This document shows, piece by piece, positions 9,301 through 19,916 of a stretch of DNA of 64,000 nucleotides. The position numbers and the translations under genes are program-made. Positions within the stretch are counted from its first letter, which is position 1. Each line of letters opens with the position of its first letter. A model generated the notes under the pieces. It had not been told where the DNA came from and did not search any database. It saw nothing but the letters and a program-made list of their open reading frames with translations. The DNA is from Bos javanicus. Taxonomy: Eukaryota; Chordata; Mammalia; Artiodactyla; Bovidae. The DNA is taken from NCBI RefSeq assembly GCF_032452875.1, contig NC_083890.1:48804483-48868482 (forward strand). The letters run 5' to 3'.

Positions 9301-9906
9301 TCGCCACCGGGACAAGTGGCCCTCGGCGTCTCTGGCAAGCTGGCACCGCGGCCAGCCTGGCCTTGACTCAGCCACCCGCTCTATCTCGATGCAGCGGGGT
9401 TGATCCCTTCGTGGCTGGCGGTTTCTTGGCCCCTAGATGAGGCAGGGAAAAAAAAAGAAGCGAGATCTCTGTCAGAGAGCTGCCCCCCTGCCTGCGCATT
9501 CAGCCCACCAGCCACCAGCAGGACCCTGGCAAGAACGGAGGGTTTTGTCATCTGGGAGCTGTGCTGGTGAATGCAAAAAGTGAAACCAGATGTTCCTCCT
9601 TCCAGTTGCTTCACATCCATGCAGGGGCTTGGAGGAGGAGGCAGTAAAAACGCCAGGGCCCTTGATGGCCGACGCCCAGGTTTACGCGCCGGCTAACCTT
9701 GCACCATAAATCCGCTGCCCTCGCCCGAGCCTCTGCTTCCGAAGGGGCTGGGCCCAGCTGCGGCGGTGACCCGAGGCTGCTGGCTGGACAGCGCGGGAGG
9801 AACTGGAGGCAGGGAGCCTGACTGGGGACCAGCTAGTTGCTTTTCAAGAATTTCCCAGTGGGAGAAAGATGCTACCAGATTGGCTGGGGCGGGGAGTGGG
9901 GGAGGC
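9300..9906. other. CpG-rich unique sequence
   Basis: Continuation of the CpG-rich domain, densest at 9655-9830 (several GCG and CCG steps). No exon is convincing on the plus strand; no strong donor was found to match a plus-strand first exon. Confidence 0.5.
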
Positions 9907-9924
9907 GGGGGGGGGGGGGGGGGG
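9907..9924. repeat. 18-base G homopolymer
   Basis: Uninterrupted run of 18 G, preceded by G-rich sequence from 9890. Can form quadruplex structures and is a probable site of length variation or sequencing error. Confidence 0.95.
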
Positions 9925-10370
9925 TGGCCTTGGGAAATAAGCCGAAACTCCATCTTGCATTTTAGCCTGGAAAGGAATTGGATTTCTCTTTGGAAAGGAC
10001 TACCAGATGCAAGAGGACTCGGTGGGAATGGACGTCACAGAAGCAGTTTTTGCTGCAGATCGACGTGCCCATGGGAGAAAGGAGAGGTGGGCAGGGACCA
10101 GACGCCAGTTCCCCAGGGGCCATTCTCCAGAGACTGGGGTTTATCCTCTGTGCCATGGGATGCCATCCGACATTGGCTGTAAAATAGTCATTCTCTTTGC
10201 GTGTGGAGACAGAACTATTGAGGTGGGGCAGGAAGGAAGTGAGGGGATGGCTCAGGAGACGCTTAGAGACATCCAAGTGATGTCGCTGGCTGGGGCCAGG
10301 TGGAAGCCGTGAACTCTGAGAACCGCGAATGGAGTCAAGGTCTGGTGGCCAGAGGGTGGGAAGACTCCCG

Positions 10371-10595
10371 GAGGCCTCCCCAGTCTCCGGTGTGAGCAGC
10401 TGAGTGGTCAGAGGGGAGGCCTCCCCAGTCTCCGGTGTGAGCAGCTGAGTGGTCAGAGGGGAGGCCTCCCCAGTCTCCGGTGTGAGCAGCTGAGTGCTCA
10501 GAGGGGAGGCCTCCCCAGTCTCCAGTGTGAGCAGCTGAGTGCTCAGAGGGGAGGCCTCCCCAGTCTCCGGTGTGAGCAGCTGAGTGCTCAGAGGG
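10371..10595. repeat. 45-base minisatellite, five copies
   Basis: Units start at 10371, 10416, 10461, 10506 and 10551, exactly 45 bases apart, each beginning GAGGCCTCCCCAGTCTCC. Differences are single bases (GTGGTCA versus GTGCTCA; CCGGT versus CCAGT). The period is a multiple of three, so a minus-strand frame stays open across it. All differences change the reading, with no sign of coding constraint. Likely a VNTR. Confidence 0.95.
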
Positions 10596-11880
10596 GAGGC
10601 CATTGGAATGGGAGCTCGGTGGGGGATCAAGTCTGTTGAGGGGATTCAGACTTTGGTTTTGGACCCGTTGGGTTAGAAAAGCTTATAGACACCCGTGTGG
10701 GTGTTTTAAAGGGACTGTTGGAGATGAGGGTCTGGAGAAGGGAAGAGAGGTCAGGGCTGGGATCTAAATTTCCTCCTCATGTTGTGGGCGGTGATTAGAA
10801 AGACAGCCCGACAGCTGCTGGTCAGGCCCCAGTTGTGCTGTGCTGTTGACGCTGTGATTGTGGTCACCTTAATTTCTCTTTCTCATCTTTTGTTGTTAGT
10901 GTTTAGGAATGCAAGAGATTTCTGGGTGGCCACCTCTGATCTCTGCATAGACACTGGCCAGTGCCACGGAGCCCTGGGTCATGGCTGCACACACACGGGT
11001 CATGTTCCTCCTCCTGCCTGTGGCTGGCGTCTCTCCTTCATCCTCCTCAGCTCTCAAGGGCTCTCTCAGGTCTCCCCTCGGGGGGCTCCTGGGTGAATGT
11101 CTGCCATTGATGGCATTTCCCACGTGGAAGGAAAAGTTCTAGCCATCCTGACCCCAGATCAGCAGCACTCTCCCCAAGTTCTGCTTTTCTCTCTTTTTGC
11201 ATCATCTGGCTCAAATTTTCTGCTCTCTTAACATTTTCCCAGCTTGTTGACATTTTTACAGTGGGTAAAACCTTATTATTTCACTATTAGTCAGTAAACG
11301 GGAATGATTTGCTTTTTCATTGGATCCATGTTGCCAAGAGTGTTACATTAATTTCTAGCACGTTCTAAGTGACCGAGTCCTGATAAGCGACTTAACACAG
11401 TGCTTCTATGTCTGTATCCAAGCAGCTGGTGGTGGGGTTGCTACTCGGACAGAGATGCCCACTTACAAGGATGCATCGGGCAGTCGACCCTGCCGTTAAT
11501 GCTTATTTCATCCGTGCAGTTTTTATTTCTCCTTGCAATTATGGCTTTTATTTGTTCTAATTAAATAGGAGCCTTGTTCAGTTCAATGGATTCCTCATAT
11601 AAAAAGACTGAAAGAACCTCCCCCTCCTCCTGCCCTCGAGCTGGAGGCTGAAAACAGATGCTGCTTGAACCAGGGAGTTAAAAACTGCACTTGTGTGACT
11701 GAGGCTGTGACATATGTGCAGGAACAGCTGAGGGGCTTCCTTGTGGGCCTGTGTGGAGCCTGTGGGCCAGGCGAGGAGGGCCTTGGGCCATCTGGGTTCC
11801 CTGTCCTTGGGAGGCTGAGACTGGCACCACTCTGGTCCCTTTTTCCCTCTCTCTCCTGGAGCCTTTCTTCATTAAAAAAT
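10596..11880. other. Unique sequence, including an AT-rich candidate conserved block
   Basis: No transposon recognised. The part at about 11255-11600 is AT-rich with TAAT and AATTA cores and reads like conserved non-coding DNA. Position 10896-10899 follows a long pyrimidine tract ending TTGTTGTTAG, which resembles a splice acceptor but has no partner. Confidence 0.45.
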
Positions 11881-12448
11881 TTTTTTGTAAGGATTTTTTT
11901 TTTTTTTTTAATGTCAGTTCAGTTCAGTTGCTCAGTCCTATCTGACTCTTTGCGACCCCATGGACTGCAGCACACCAGACCTCCCTGTCCATCATCAGCT
12001 CCCGAAATTTACTCAAACTCATGTCCATTGAGTCGGTGATGCCATCCAACCATCTCATCCTCTGTCATCCCCTTCTCCTCCTGCCTTCAATCTTTCCCAG
12101 CATCAGGGTCTTTTCCAATGAGTCACTTCTGTGCATCAGGCAGCCAAAGTATTAGAGTTTCAGGTTCAACATCAGTCCTTCCAATGAATCTTCAGGACTG
12201 ATTTCCTTTAGGATGGACTGGTTGGATCTCCTTGCAGTCCAAGGGACTCTCAAGAGTCTTCTCCAGCACCACAGTTGAAAAGTATCAATTCTTCAGCGCT
12301 CAGCTTTCTTTATAGTCCAACTCTCACATCCATACATGACTACTGGAAAAACCATACTTTTGACTAGATGGACCTTTGTTGGCAAAGTAATGTCTCTGCT
12401 TTTTAATATGCTGTCTAGGTTGGTCATAACTTTCCTTGCAAGGAGTAA
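11881..12448 (-). mobile_element. BovB LINE fragment (ORF2 C-terminal part)
   Basis: Begins, on the plus strand, with (GTTCA)n and GCTCAG..GACTCTTTGCGACC, the reversed 3' end. It continues into the coding part, whose minus-strand frame (12293-12450) shows the conserved LINE stretches DSILKSRDITLPTKVHLVK and CESWTIKKAE. 5'-truncated, with no intact reverse transcriptase. A 17-base T run precedes it. Confidence 0.92.
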
Positions 12449-12484
12449 GTGAGTACTGTAAGTCTTTATTGAATTTGTTACAGT

Positions 12485-12595
12485 ATTGCTTCTGTTTTCT
12501 GTTTTGTTTGGGATCCTATCTCCCCCACTAGGGGTCAAACCAGCACCCCTGCATTGGTCCCAAAGTCCCAACCACCAGAGCACCGGGGAGGTCCC
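12485..12595 (-). mobile_element. CHR-type SINE, partial
   Basis: Only the tRNA-like half remains, reversed: GGGGTCAAACCAGCACCCC, GCATTGG, CCACCAGAGCACCGGGGAGG. Diverged. Confidence 0.65.
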
Positions 12596-13054
12596 TCCTG
12601 CAGTGGGGACTCCCTCCTGCAGCCCTCCTTACTCTCCTGCAGTGCTTGGTTCTTGCTGGCACCTGGATTACTCCCAGGACTGGATCTGTAGATGCCCTCC
12701 TCTTTGGGGAGCCTTGTTGCAGATAACGATAAAATGCAAATAGGAGATGGTCATGGAGCATGTGGGGTAGATGAGAGCATGGAGAAGGTCAGGCTGATCA
12801 CTGGAGGTGTCTCTGGGGAGGGGCACAGAGGGGACCAGCAGGAGCTCTGGGAAGGACCAGGCGGCAGGAAGGGAGTTGGAGGAGCAGCCAGGAAGGCAAG
12901 GCTGCTGGGGGCGCGGGTGCACGGGCCATGAGAACAGAGAGGGGATGGGGGTCTTGGAAGCCTGGAAGAAGCAGATTTTGAGAAGGCACAGTGATGAGTC
13001 AAGACTGTAGACAAGTCAGTAACTGTAGACAGTTATTAAGACAAGCAGTAAATT
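12596..13054. other. Purine-rich unique sequence
   Basis: 12780-12960 is strongly G/A-rich on the plus strand. No exon or repeat recognised. Confidence 0.5.
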
Positions 13055-13272
13055 GTCCACTGTGTGTGCGTGTTAGTCGTTCAGTCGTGTCCACTCTTTG
13101 CGACCCCATGGCCTGTAGCCCACCAGACTCTTCTGTCTGTGGGATTTCCCAGCAAGAATACTGGAGCAGGTTGTCATTCCCTTCTTCCGGGGATCTTCCC
13201 AACCCAGGGATCGGACCTGGGTCTCCTGCACTGCAGGTGGATTCTTTACCGTCTGACTACCAGGGAAGCCTG
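13055..13272 (-). mobile_element. Bov-tA SINE
   Basis: Reversed full-length copy: tail at left (GTTCAGTCGTGTCC), body in the middle, tRNA-like head at right (GGATCGGACC..TGCAGGTGGATTCTTTACC..CCAGGGAAGCC). Confidence 0.9.
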
Positions 13273-14754
13273 TTAGATTTAAGAGTTCAGCGCTAACTAG
13301 TGCTGTCATCAGAGCTGGTTGGAAGGAAGAGCTGGGGCTGGGAGCCAGCCTCTATGAAGCTGGAAGGCAAGCACCCAAGACAGCAAGTGAAGCCACCTGT
13401 AGGGAATTTGGGGAAGAGAGATGGGGCGGAAGCTGGGGAGCACACGGTGTGGAGAGGGGGTCTCTGTTTGCCTGGTTCTGCTTGGAGTCTGGCGTGAGAT
13501 TCACTTCACTTTCAAGACAAGTGCTGTTGGGGGACAGCCCAGCCTGCCTGCCATCGCCCTGTGGATATTTCCGTGCTCATGATGGAGACTGCTGGTGTGT
13601 CCTCTCAGAGTCATCCTGTCGCTCCGAAGGTGTGTCTGCAGGAAGGTCACCGGGGCTGCGAGAAGGCCTGGGTGGTAACCGACCCAGGGAGCGTCCACTT
13701 TCCAAGTCCAGCCCCGCCGCACCCTGGCGAGCTGGCTCCTGTCCTGCGTGCACTTCTACGCCCTGTGGACTCACCTCTTCTCTTGGCCAGGGGGCCAGCT
13801 CCAGGTCCCCGTCCCGTTGGTGAAAGTGTTTTGTGTGATTCCTCCTGTTGCCTGGAGAACACTTTTCTCTTTTATTATTGTTTTGGTTTTAACCGGAGAG
13901 AATGTGGGTAAGGAGGCCAAGGGGCTGAGGGGCGAGGGAGGGAAGGGGAGTCAGGGAGGGGGGTCTGGGAAGGGGAGGCCGAATGGGGTCAGCTTGCAGG
14001 TGAAAGCCAGGGTCAAAGGTTAGGAGTGGGGAGGGAGGGGGACAGGTGTGACCCTGGGCAGGAAGTCCAGGGACCCCACGGTGGGCTGCTGCTCAGTAGG
14101 AAGGCGGCAGGATCACCGGAAGAGGAGGCAAGAATGGATGGAAAGCTCTGTGGTTTGGCTCTTGTGGGGGCCGAGAGGAGCCGGGCAGGGACCAGGGGGG
14201 CAGTTTCCTCATCCTGCTGCCTGGCGAGAGGGACGGTGTAGTCACGGCGACCCTCACACCAATGGTCTGGAGTTCCCTCCATCAGTACTGTGAGGATGTG
14301 GGAAGGAAGGCTATGTGCGGGGGTCGGAGCGGGAGCTCAAGGTAGGAAGGCAGGTGAGATGAAGGGCCAGGGGCTGGGGGAGCAAAGGGTCGGGGCCTGA
14401 GCCCTCCCCCAACCCCGTGATTCCTGGTCCTCCCCCTTCCCCACCTGCCCCAGCCTCGTCCCCTGGAAACCAAATTCATTTCACTCCCTGTTTTATCCGG
14501 AGATTGGCCTTCAGGGTCATCTACACGTGGAGCGGTGGGCGTGGGGGCTGGTGACGGGTCAGTGTAGGTGCATCAGGGGTACCGGTGTGCTGCCGGGTGT
14601 CGGAGGTTGAAGGTGGGAAGGCTGTCAGTTTGGGGGTGGGGGCCACGTGGGAACAAGACCCTACTGTGATGAGCCGGGAGGGGAGGTGGGCAGGCAGGTT
14701 GGGGGTTGCGAGTGGGCTTACTCATAACCCCTACCACACCAGTCCTTAATCGGC
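13273..14754. other. GC-rich unique sequence with G-tract cluster
   Basis: 13915-14045 holds many GGGG/GGGA runs on the plus strand, with strong quadruplex potential. 14280-14460 is the pyrimidine-rich counterpart with C runs. Overlapping open frames reflect low stop-codon density. No protein family was recognised. Confidence 0.5.
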
Positions 14755-14945
14755 TTTATTTTTAAGAGCAGTTTTAGGTTCATGGCATAATGGAGCAGAA
14801 AATACAGAGATTTCCAAGATCCCAGATGCCCCCATGCCCACGCTCACTTCCCTCACCGTCAACGTCCCCTCCCCTTCACGTGTTCGTCCGTTCAGAACGT
14901 TAAGCCCTATTTCACTTGCTGTACTTAGCGAACCACTTCTAACAA
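14755..14945 (-). mobile_element. L1 3'-region fragment
   Basis: TTTTTAAGAGCAGTTTTAGG followed by ATGGAGCAGAAAATACAGAG and CCCACGCTCACTTCC matches the reversed 3' part of old mammalian L1 elements. Confidence 0.75.
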
Positions 14946-15039
14946 GTTGACAGTGATGGAAGGGAGATGCGTAGCTCCCTAGTCCAGATTACCGAGGGCG
15001 ACCCAGCCTCCGCCTTGACCTTGCTCAGGGGAAAAGAGT

Positions 15040-15527
15040 TGCCGTGCTGTGAGGGCCCTTAGACAGCCCCGTGGCTGGATCCATGGGGAAAGAAACCAAG
15101 GCCTCCAGCCAAGAGCTCCGTGAGTGAGTCCAACTGAGGGACCCAGTGGAGCTGGCAGTTGACCAGTCCCAGCCAACGGCTCAGGAGAAGCTCTGAGCTG
15201 GGATCCCCCCGCCAAGCTGCTCCCAGATTCCTGACCCTCGGACACTGTGAGATAATACATGCTTATTGTTTTAAGTCCTAAGTCTTGGGGTGATTGGTTA
15301 TGCAGCAAGAGATAATGCATATAGTACCTTTCATTTCATTCTGATAATACATGCTTATTGTTTTAAGTCCTAAGTCTTGGGGTGATTGGTTATGCAGCAA
15401 GAGATAATGCGTATAGTACCTTTCATTTCATTCTGATAATACATGCTTATTGTTTTAAGTCCCTAAGTCTTGGGGTGATTGGTTATGCAGCAAGAGATAA
15501 TGCATATAGTACGTTTAATTTCATTCT
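15040..15527 (+). mobile_element. MaLR/MLT1 LTR with triplicated 3' end
   Basis: The body (CTGGCAGTTGACCAGTCCC, GAAGCTCTGAGCTGGGATC) leads to the typical MLT1 terminus (TTATTGTTTTAAG..AAGTCTTGGGGTGATTGG). That terminus occurs three times in tandem at 15251, 15343 and 15435, 92 bases apart, the third copy having one extra C. The copies differ at only a few bases, so the triplication is far younger than the LTR. Confidence 0.85.
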
Positions 15528-15714
15528 GATTAGCACTTTGTCTATGACCTACTCTGTCAAGTCTGCTTCTTCCTGGCTCTCTCCATCTTTCTCCCGCCAC
15601 TGGGCTGGCTCCTCTCGGGACTGGCAGTGGAGTGGTCGTCTTCCCTACGCTGCTGACTCTGCTTGCTGGTTCTGAGGTCTCTTAGTCTTCCTTCGGCCTC
15701 CTTTCCTTTTTGTA
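15528..15714. other. Unique spacer
   Basis: Nothing recognised. Confidence 0.45.
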
Positions 15715-15820
15715 AAAGAGTTTATTTAAACATATATTTTTAAAATTGAAGTGTAGTGAATTCACAGTGCTATATTAGTTTCAAGTATACAACAAAGTGA
15801 TTCCGTTATATACATGTATG

Positions 15821-15915
15821 TGTTCCGTCGCTGAGTCATTCTGACTCAGTCACTCTGTGACCCCATGGACTGCTGCATGCCAGGCTTCCCTGTCCTTCAC
15901 TATCTCCTGGAGTTT
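15821..15915 (-). mobile_element. Short BovB/Bov-derived insertion in L1
   Basis: Reversed BovB 3'-end text (GTGACCCCATGGACTGCTGC, CAGGCTTCCCTGTCC, CTCCTGGAGTTTGCTCAAA). TACATGTAT before it and TATATGTAT after it resemble a decayed TSD. Confidence 0.75.
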
Positions 15916-16035
15916 GCTCAAATATATGTATTTGTTTTCAGATTCATTTCCCTTATAGATGATAGACTGGAGTTCCCTGTGCTACGTGGTAGATTCTTGT
16001 TGTTTGTCTATTTTATATGCGGTAGTGCGTATGTT

Positions 16036-16311
16036 GGAGAAGGCAATGGCACCCCACTCCAGTACTCTGGCCTGGAAAATCCCATGGACGGAAGAGCCTG
16101 GTGGGCTGCAGTCCATGGGGTCGCTAAGAGTCAGACACGACTGAGCGACTTCACTTTCACTTTTCACTTTCACGCATTGGGGAAGGACATGGCAACCCAC
16201 TCCAGTGTTCTTGCCTGGAGAATCCCAGGGATGGGGGAGCCTGGTGGGCTGCCGTCTATGGGGTCGCACAGAGTCGGACACGACTGACGCGACTTAGCAG
16301 CAGCAGCAGCA
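16036..16311 (+). mobile_element. Bov-A2 SINE inserted in L1
   Basis: Complete dimer with a (CAG)n tail. Flanks GTGCGTATGTT (16025-16035) and GTGCATATATGTT (16312-16324) are a slightly diverged TSD. Confidence 0.93.
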
Positions 16312-16960
16312 GTGCATATATGTTAACCCCAAACTCCTAATTTCTCTCTCTACCACCACTCCCCACTATGTTCTTTGAAAGCCATGAGTTTGTTTTCTAT
16401 GTCTGTGAATGTTTGTTTTGCATTATGTATTAGTTCCTTTGTATAATTTTTTTAGATTCCACATATAAGTGGCATCATAGGACATTTGTCTTTGTCTGAA
16501 TTACTTCACTTAACTTGGTAATCTCTAGGTCCATCCCTGTTGCTGAAAACGGCGTTATTTCACTCTTCTTTGATGGTTATTTCACTCTTTTTTGATGGTG
16601 CGCAGCGTTCTGTTGTGTGCATGCACCACGTCTTCTTGTCTTACCCATCCATTGGCGATGGCCCCACGTTGCTCGCCTGTCTCGGTTGTTGTAAATAGTG
16701 CTGCCGTGGACACTGGGATGCGTGTATCTTTTTATATTAGCGTTTCCTCTGGATATATGCCCAGAAGTGGGTTGCAGAATCATATGATAGGTCTATTTTT
16801 AGTTTTTTCAGGAAGCTTGATACGGTTCTCCGTAGTGGATGCAGCAGTTTACACTCCCAGCAGTGTAGACGGGCCCTTTTTCCACACCCTCTGCAGCAGG
16901 CATTGTTTGTAGACTTTTACATGGTGGCCATTCTGACTGCTGTCACTTGGTTAGGCTTCC

Positions 16961-17089
16961 TTTTCTTCCTTTTTATTCTTTTCTTTTCCTGAAACCCATC
17001 AACCACTTAGGAAAAAGTCTGTGGGAGATAAAAATGTTTTTTATCCTGTGTGTATAAAAATACCTTTACCTGCTTTCATCCTTGTTCAG
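16961..17089. other. Unique spacer
   Basis: Nothing recognised beyond T-rich sequence at the L1 boundary. Confidence 0.4.
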
Positions 17090-17345
17090 TTTTGTTGTTG
17101 TTCAGTCGGTAAGTCTGAACAACAGACTCTGAACTAACAACAACGGTAAGTCTGACTCTTTGCAGCCCCATGGACTGTAGTCCCGGAGGCTCCTCTGTCC
17201 ATGGGATTCCCCAGGCAAGAACACGGGAGTGGGTTGCCATTTCCTTCTCCGGGGATCTTCCCAACTCAGGGATGGAACCCACGTCTGCTGTGTCTCCTGC
17301 CTTGGCAGGTGGATTCTTTAACTGCTGAGCTACCAGGGAAGCCCT
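17090..17345 (-). mobile_element. Bov-tA SINE with rearranged tail
   Basis: Reversed copy with head at right (CTTGGCAGGTGGATTCTTTA, CTACCAGGGAAGCCC). Near its tail CGGTAAGTCTGA occurs twice (17107-17118 and 17144-17155). It flanks a 25-base piece that is nearly the reverse complement of the upstream TTGTTGTTCAG text, so about 37 extra bases are present compared with other copies. Confidence 0.88.
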
Positions 17346-18564
17346 GGTTATTGAATTCCAGATAGAATGTCATTTTCTCTTGGAATTTTGACGTCATTGA
17401 TGGTCCTAGCCTCCAATGCCGTATTAGCTGTACCATTTTCATTCCTGTTCCTCTGTGTCCTTCCTTGATTTTCTCTCCTTGGGAGTTCGAGGGCCCTCAG
17501 TTTCCCTGGTATGGGGGAGTTTTATGATGATCCACCTTGTTGTGTCAGTTAGGATCCTGGAAGTGAGGAAAACCCAATTAAAATGTCCCCAACGACAAGT
17601 GGATTCATTCTCTTGAATAATATAAAAGTCCTTGGATAAGGTGGCTCTCAGGTTGTTTAACTCAGTGGCTCAATTACATCAGGAACCCTGGTTTTAGAAA
17701 AATCTGTTTGTTCTGCCAGAATGCTTCAGGTAGTTCCTTTTGTGGGCACAATACGGCAGTGGCTTATATTCCAGAGGCAGAAATTGGAATTACCTCGTCC
17801 TCTGACTCTTTAAAACTGTAGAATGGTTCCTACAATTAATCCCATCACTGGCAGACTTTCTATCAAGACCCCACATCCAAAATTAGGTGTTACGGCTCTT
17901 CTTAAATGAATCACTAGACAAGGGAAATACAGTTAATATGATTGTCTTCAACTAATCAAGGTTTACTCCCTGGAGCTGAAGATGAGGTTGGTCTTTCCTG
18001 ACACCATGACTTTGCAGTGGAGGCTGAGGACTTAAATACAGTCTGAATCTTATTACAGGGAAGAATAAGGCAAGCGTTATTGGTGGGCAACCAAGATTGT
18101 CAAGTGACTGTGGGTTCTTCCGTCATTTACTGCGATGGAAACCCGGTGATCTGTCTTCTAAAAACTTGTCAAAGTCTCCCATCTGTTGATGTCCCCTCCT
18201 GTGTCCTTTGTCCTTGTGGGTTTATGGCATTTTATTCCTTTATTACCATTTTAATAGGGTTTATGAAGGGAAAGGTGAAAAATGTGTGTTCAGTCTCTCT
18301 TCGTGTTTGGAAGCCCCCAGCCAATGTTTCTCAAACTGGGAGCTGTATGGCCCCAGTCTGTATAGCCTATAGTGAGTGAGCTGTGTCTAGTGTTTTAACA
18401 AATGAAAGAGCGTAGAAAATGCCAGATGGTATGTATTGCACAGAGTGAGATTAAATATCGTTTCAGTCGAGTACGCCTATGTTGTGTGTCCTGGGAAGAG
18501 ATGTGAAACATGTTTCTCCCTGCAAGTTGCCCACAAAACTACTTGGAAAGCATTAAAGAAGGGG
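17346..18564. other. Unique or highly decayed sequence
   Basis: A stretch at about 17530-17830 (GGTGGCTCTCAGG, CCTGGTTTTAG, CTGCCAGAATGC) has the feel of an old interspersed repeat, but I could not assign it. No exon recognised. Confidence 0.4.
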
Positions 18565-18772
18565 CTTCCCAGATAGCTCAGTGGTAAAGAACCTGCCTGC
18601 CAATGGCTGGAGATGCAGATTTGATCCCTGCGTCAGGAGGATTCCTTGGAGGAGGAAATGGCAACCCACTCCAGTATTCTTGCTTGCAGAATCCCATGGA
18701 CAGAGGAGCCTGGTGGGCTACAGTTCATAGGGTCACAAAGAGCTGGACACGGCTGAAGCGACTGAGCATGCA
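18565..18772 (+). mobile_element. Bov-tA SINE
   Basis: Full head (GGGCTTCCCAGATAGCTCAG, B box TTTGATCCC) and body ending GAAGCGACTGAGCATGCACG. Moderately diverged. Confidence 0.9.
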
Positions 18773-18854
18773 CGCACTTTGAAGAAAGCTATTCTGAGCA
18801 TTTTGTGCCCCACAATCCTATCTTACTTGGGTGGTTTTACGGGTACATGAGGCT

Positions 18855-18900
18855 CAGAGAACATAGCAAGTCCATCTGACTCCAGTGGGCATGAACTAAC
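18855..18900 (-). mobile_element. Possible MIR core
   Basis: ATGAGGCTCAGAGAACATAG followed by CAAGTCCATC resembles the reversed MIR core. Short and uncertain. Confidence 0.3.
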
Positions 18901-19599
18901 ATGTGATTTATGCATAAAGACATGGTTCAGTTCCACAGAGTCACTCAAAACTCCATAGAAGTAAACGTGTTGCTGTTTTCATGTTACTTGTTTCTGTTTT
19001 CCCAAGGAAGAAACTGCGCTCCAGAAGTATCCTTGGCTGGAGCAAGGCAGCAGGCAGGTGGGCCTGAGAGGCTCCGGACACTGAACGTGGAGCCTGGCTG
19101 AGATCCGCTCCCCTCCCCCCGCCCCGTGGTCAGGGCTGGGTCACAGCCCTCCCTGAGTGTCCAGGGTAACCTCCGCAAACATCTCTCCAAAGGCTGCATT
19201 CCCCAAATGTTTGGAGAGCCTCCGACCAGAAGAGATGCTAGGCTTCCGCTGAGTTACATAACAAAGTACTAGGCTCGAGGTTTGGTTTCAAGGCCTATTT
19301 TTCACTCAACCTTGCCCTTCCCAGGCAGCTGTATTCAGCAAAGACTGATGGGTGTATTTCCTCCACCTAAACGTTTTCAAGAAGTGAAAACATCGCTCTG
19401 GGCGAGGTCAGCATCAACCTGAAAGCCTGCTCCCTGGGTCCCAGCCCAGGGCCGTGGGCGCCCCCACCTGTCGTGCTCACGGTGGCGCCGCCTCTTCTGC
19501 TTCCTTCCTGTGGCCCCTCGTCATTCCAGCCTAACTGCGTTTTCCACTTTCCAATTTTAAAATTCTTTTTTTTTTTTAATATCTTTGACATGGAAAAAT
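18901..19599. other. Unique sequence
   Basis: No recognisable feature. 19390-19510 is moderately GC-rich, and a 13-base T run lies near 19566. Confidence 0.45.
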
Positions 19600-19649
19600 C
19601 TTATCTAATTAAGGTGCCCAGCCTGATGTTTTGATATACATAGACGCTG

Positions 19650-19842
19650 TGGGGCTTCCCAAGTGGACGCAGGAGATGTAAGAGATGAGGGTTCAGACCC
19701 TGGGTGGGGAAGATTCCCTGGAGGAGGAAATGGCAACCCACTCCAGTATTCTTGCCTGGGGAAACCCATGGACAGAGGAGCCTGGCGGGCTACAGTCCAT
19801 GGGGTCGCAAAGAGTCAGACACAACTGAACAACTGAGCAGAA
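19650..19842 (+). mobile_element. Bov-tA SINE, head-deleted, within L1
   Basis: GGGGCTTCCCAAGTGGACGC joins directly to CAGGAGATG, so about 20 bases of the tRNA-like head are lost. The body and tail are normal. Confidence 0.88.
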
Positions 19843-19913
19843 GATAATATACACGTAGACACGGAAAAGATCCCAAGCTGATTGACACATCCCTCACCTT
19901 GACCTAGTTACCA

Positions 19914-19916
<3 letters not shown>

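Larger units (their letters stand above)
15715..16960 (-). mobile_element. L1 3' end, split by two later insertions
   Basis: Reversed artiodactyl L1: the terminal AAAATTGAAGTGTAGTGAAT at left, AACTCCTAATTT (16337), ATTCCACATATAAGTG (16456), the CTGGATATATGCCCAGAAGTG block (16750) and CACACCCTCTGCAGCAGGC (16883). BovB-derived sequence (15821-15915) and a Bov-A2 (16036-16311) interrupt it. Nesting order: L1 first, SINEs later. No coding capacity. Confidence 0.9.

Noticed and set aside
9962..10630. 222-codon minus-strand open frame with 15-residue repeats
   Set aside because: Created by the 45-base VNTR and GC-rich flank; every unit difference is non-synonymous, opposite to coding constraint.
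10865..10905. Strong pyrimidine tract and TTGTTGTTAG acceptor
   Set aside because: No donor partner or conserved exon downstream; a single splice-like motif is expected by chance.
15251..15527. Direct repeats considered as a CRISPR-like or satellite array
   Set aside because: The 92-base units are contiguous, with no spacers, and are the end of a MaLR LTR.
18080..18379. 99-codon plus-strand open frame
   Set aside because: No domain, and the surrounding sequence looks like a decayed repeat.
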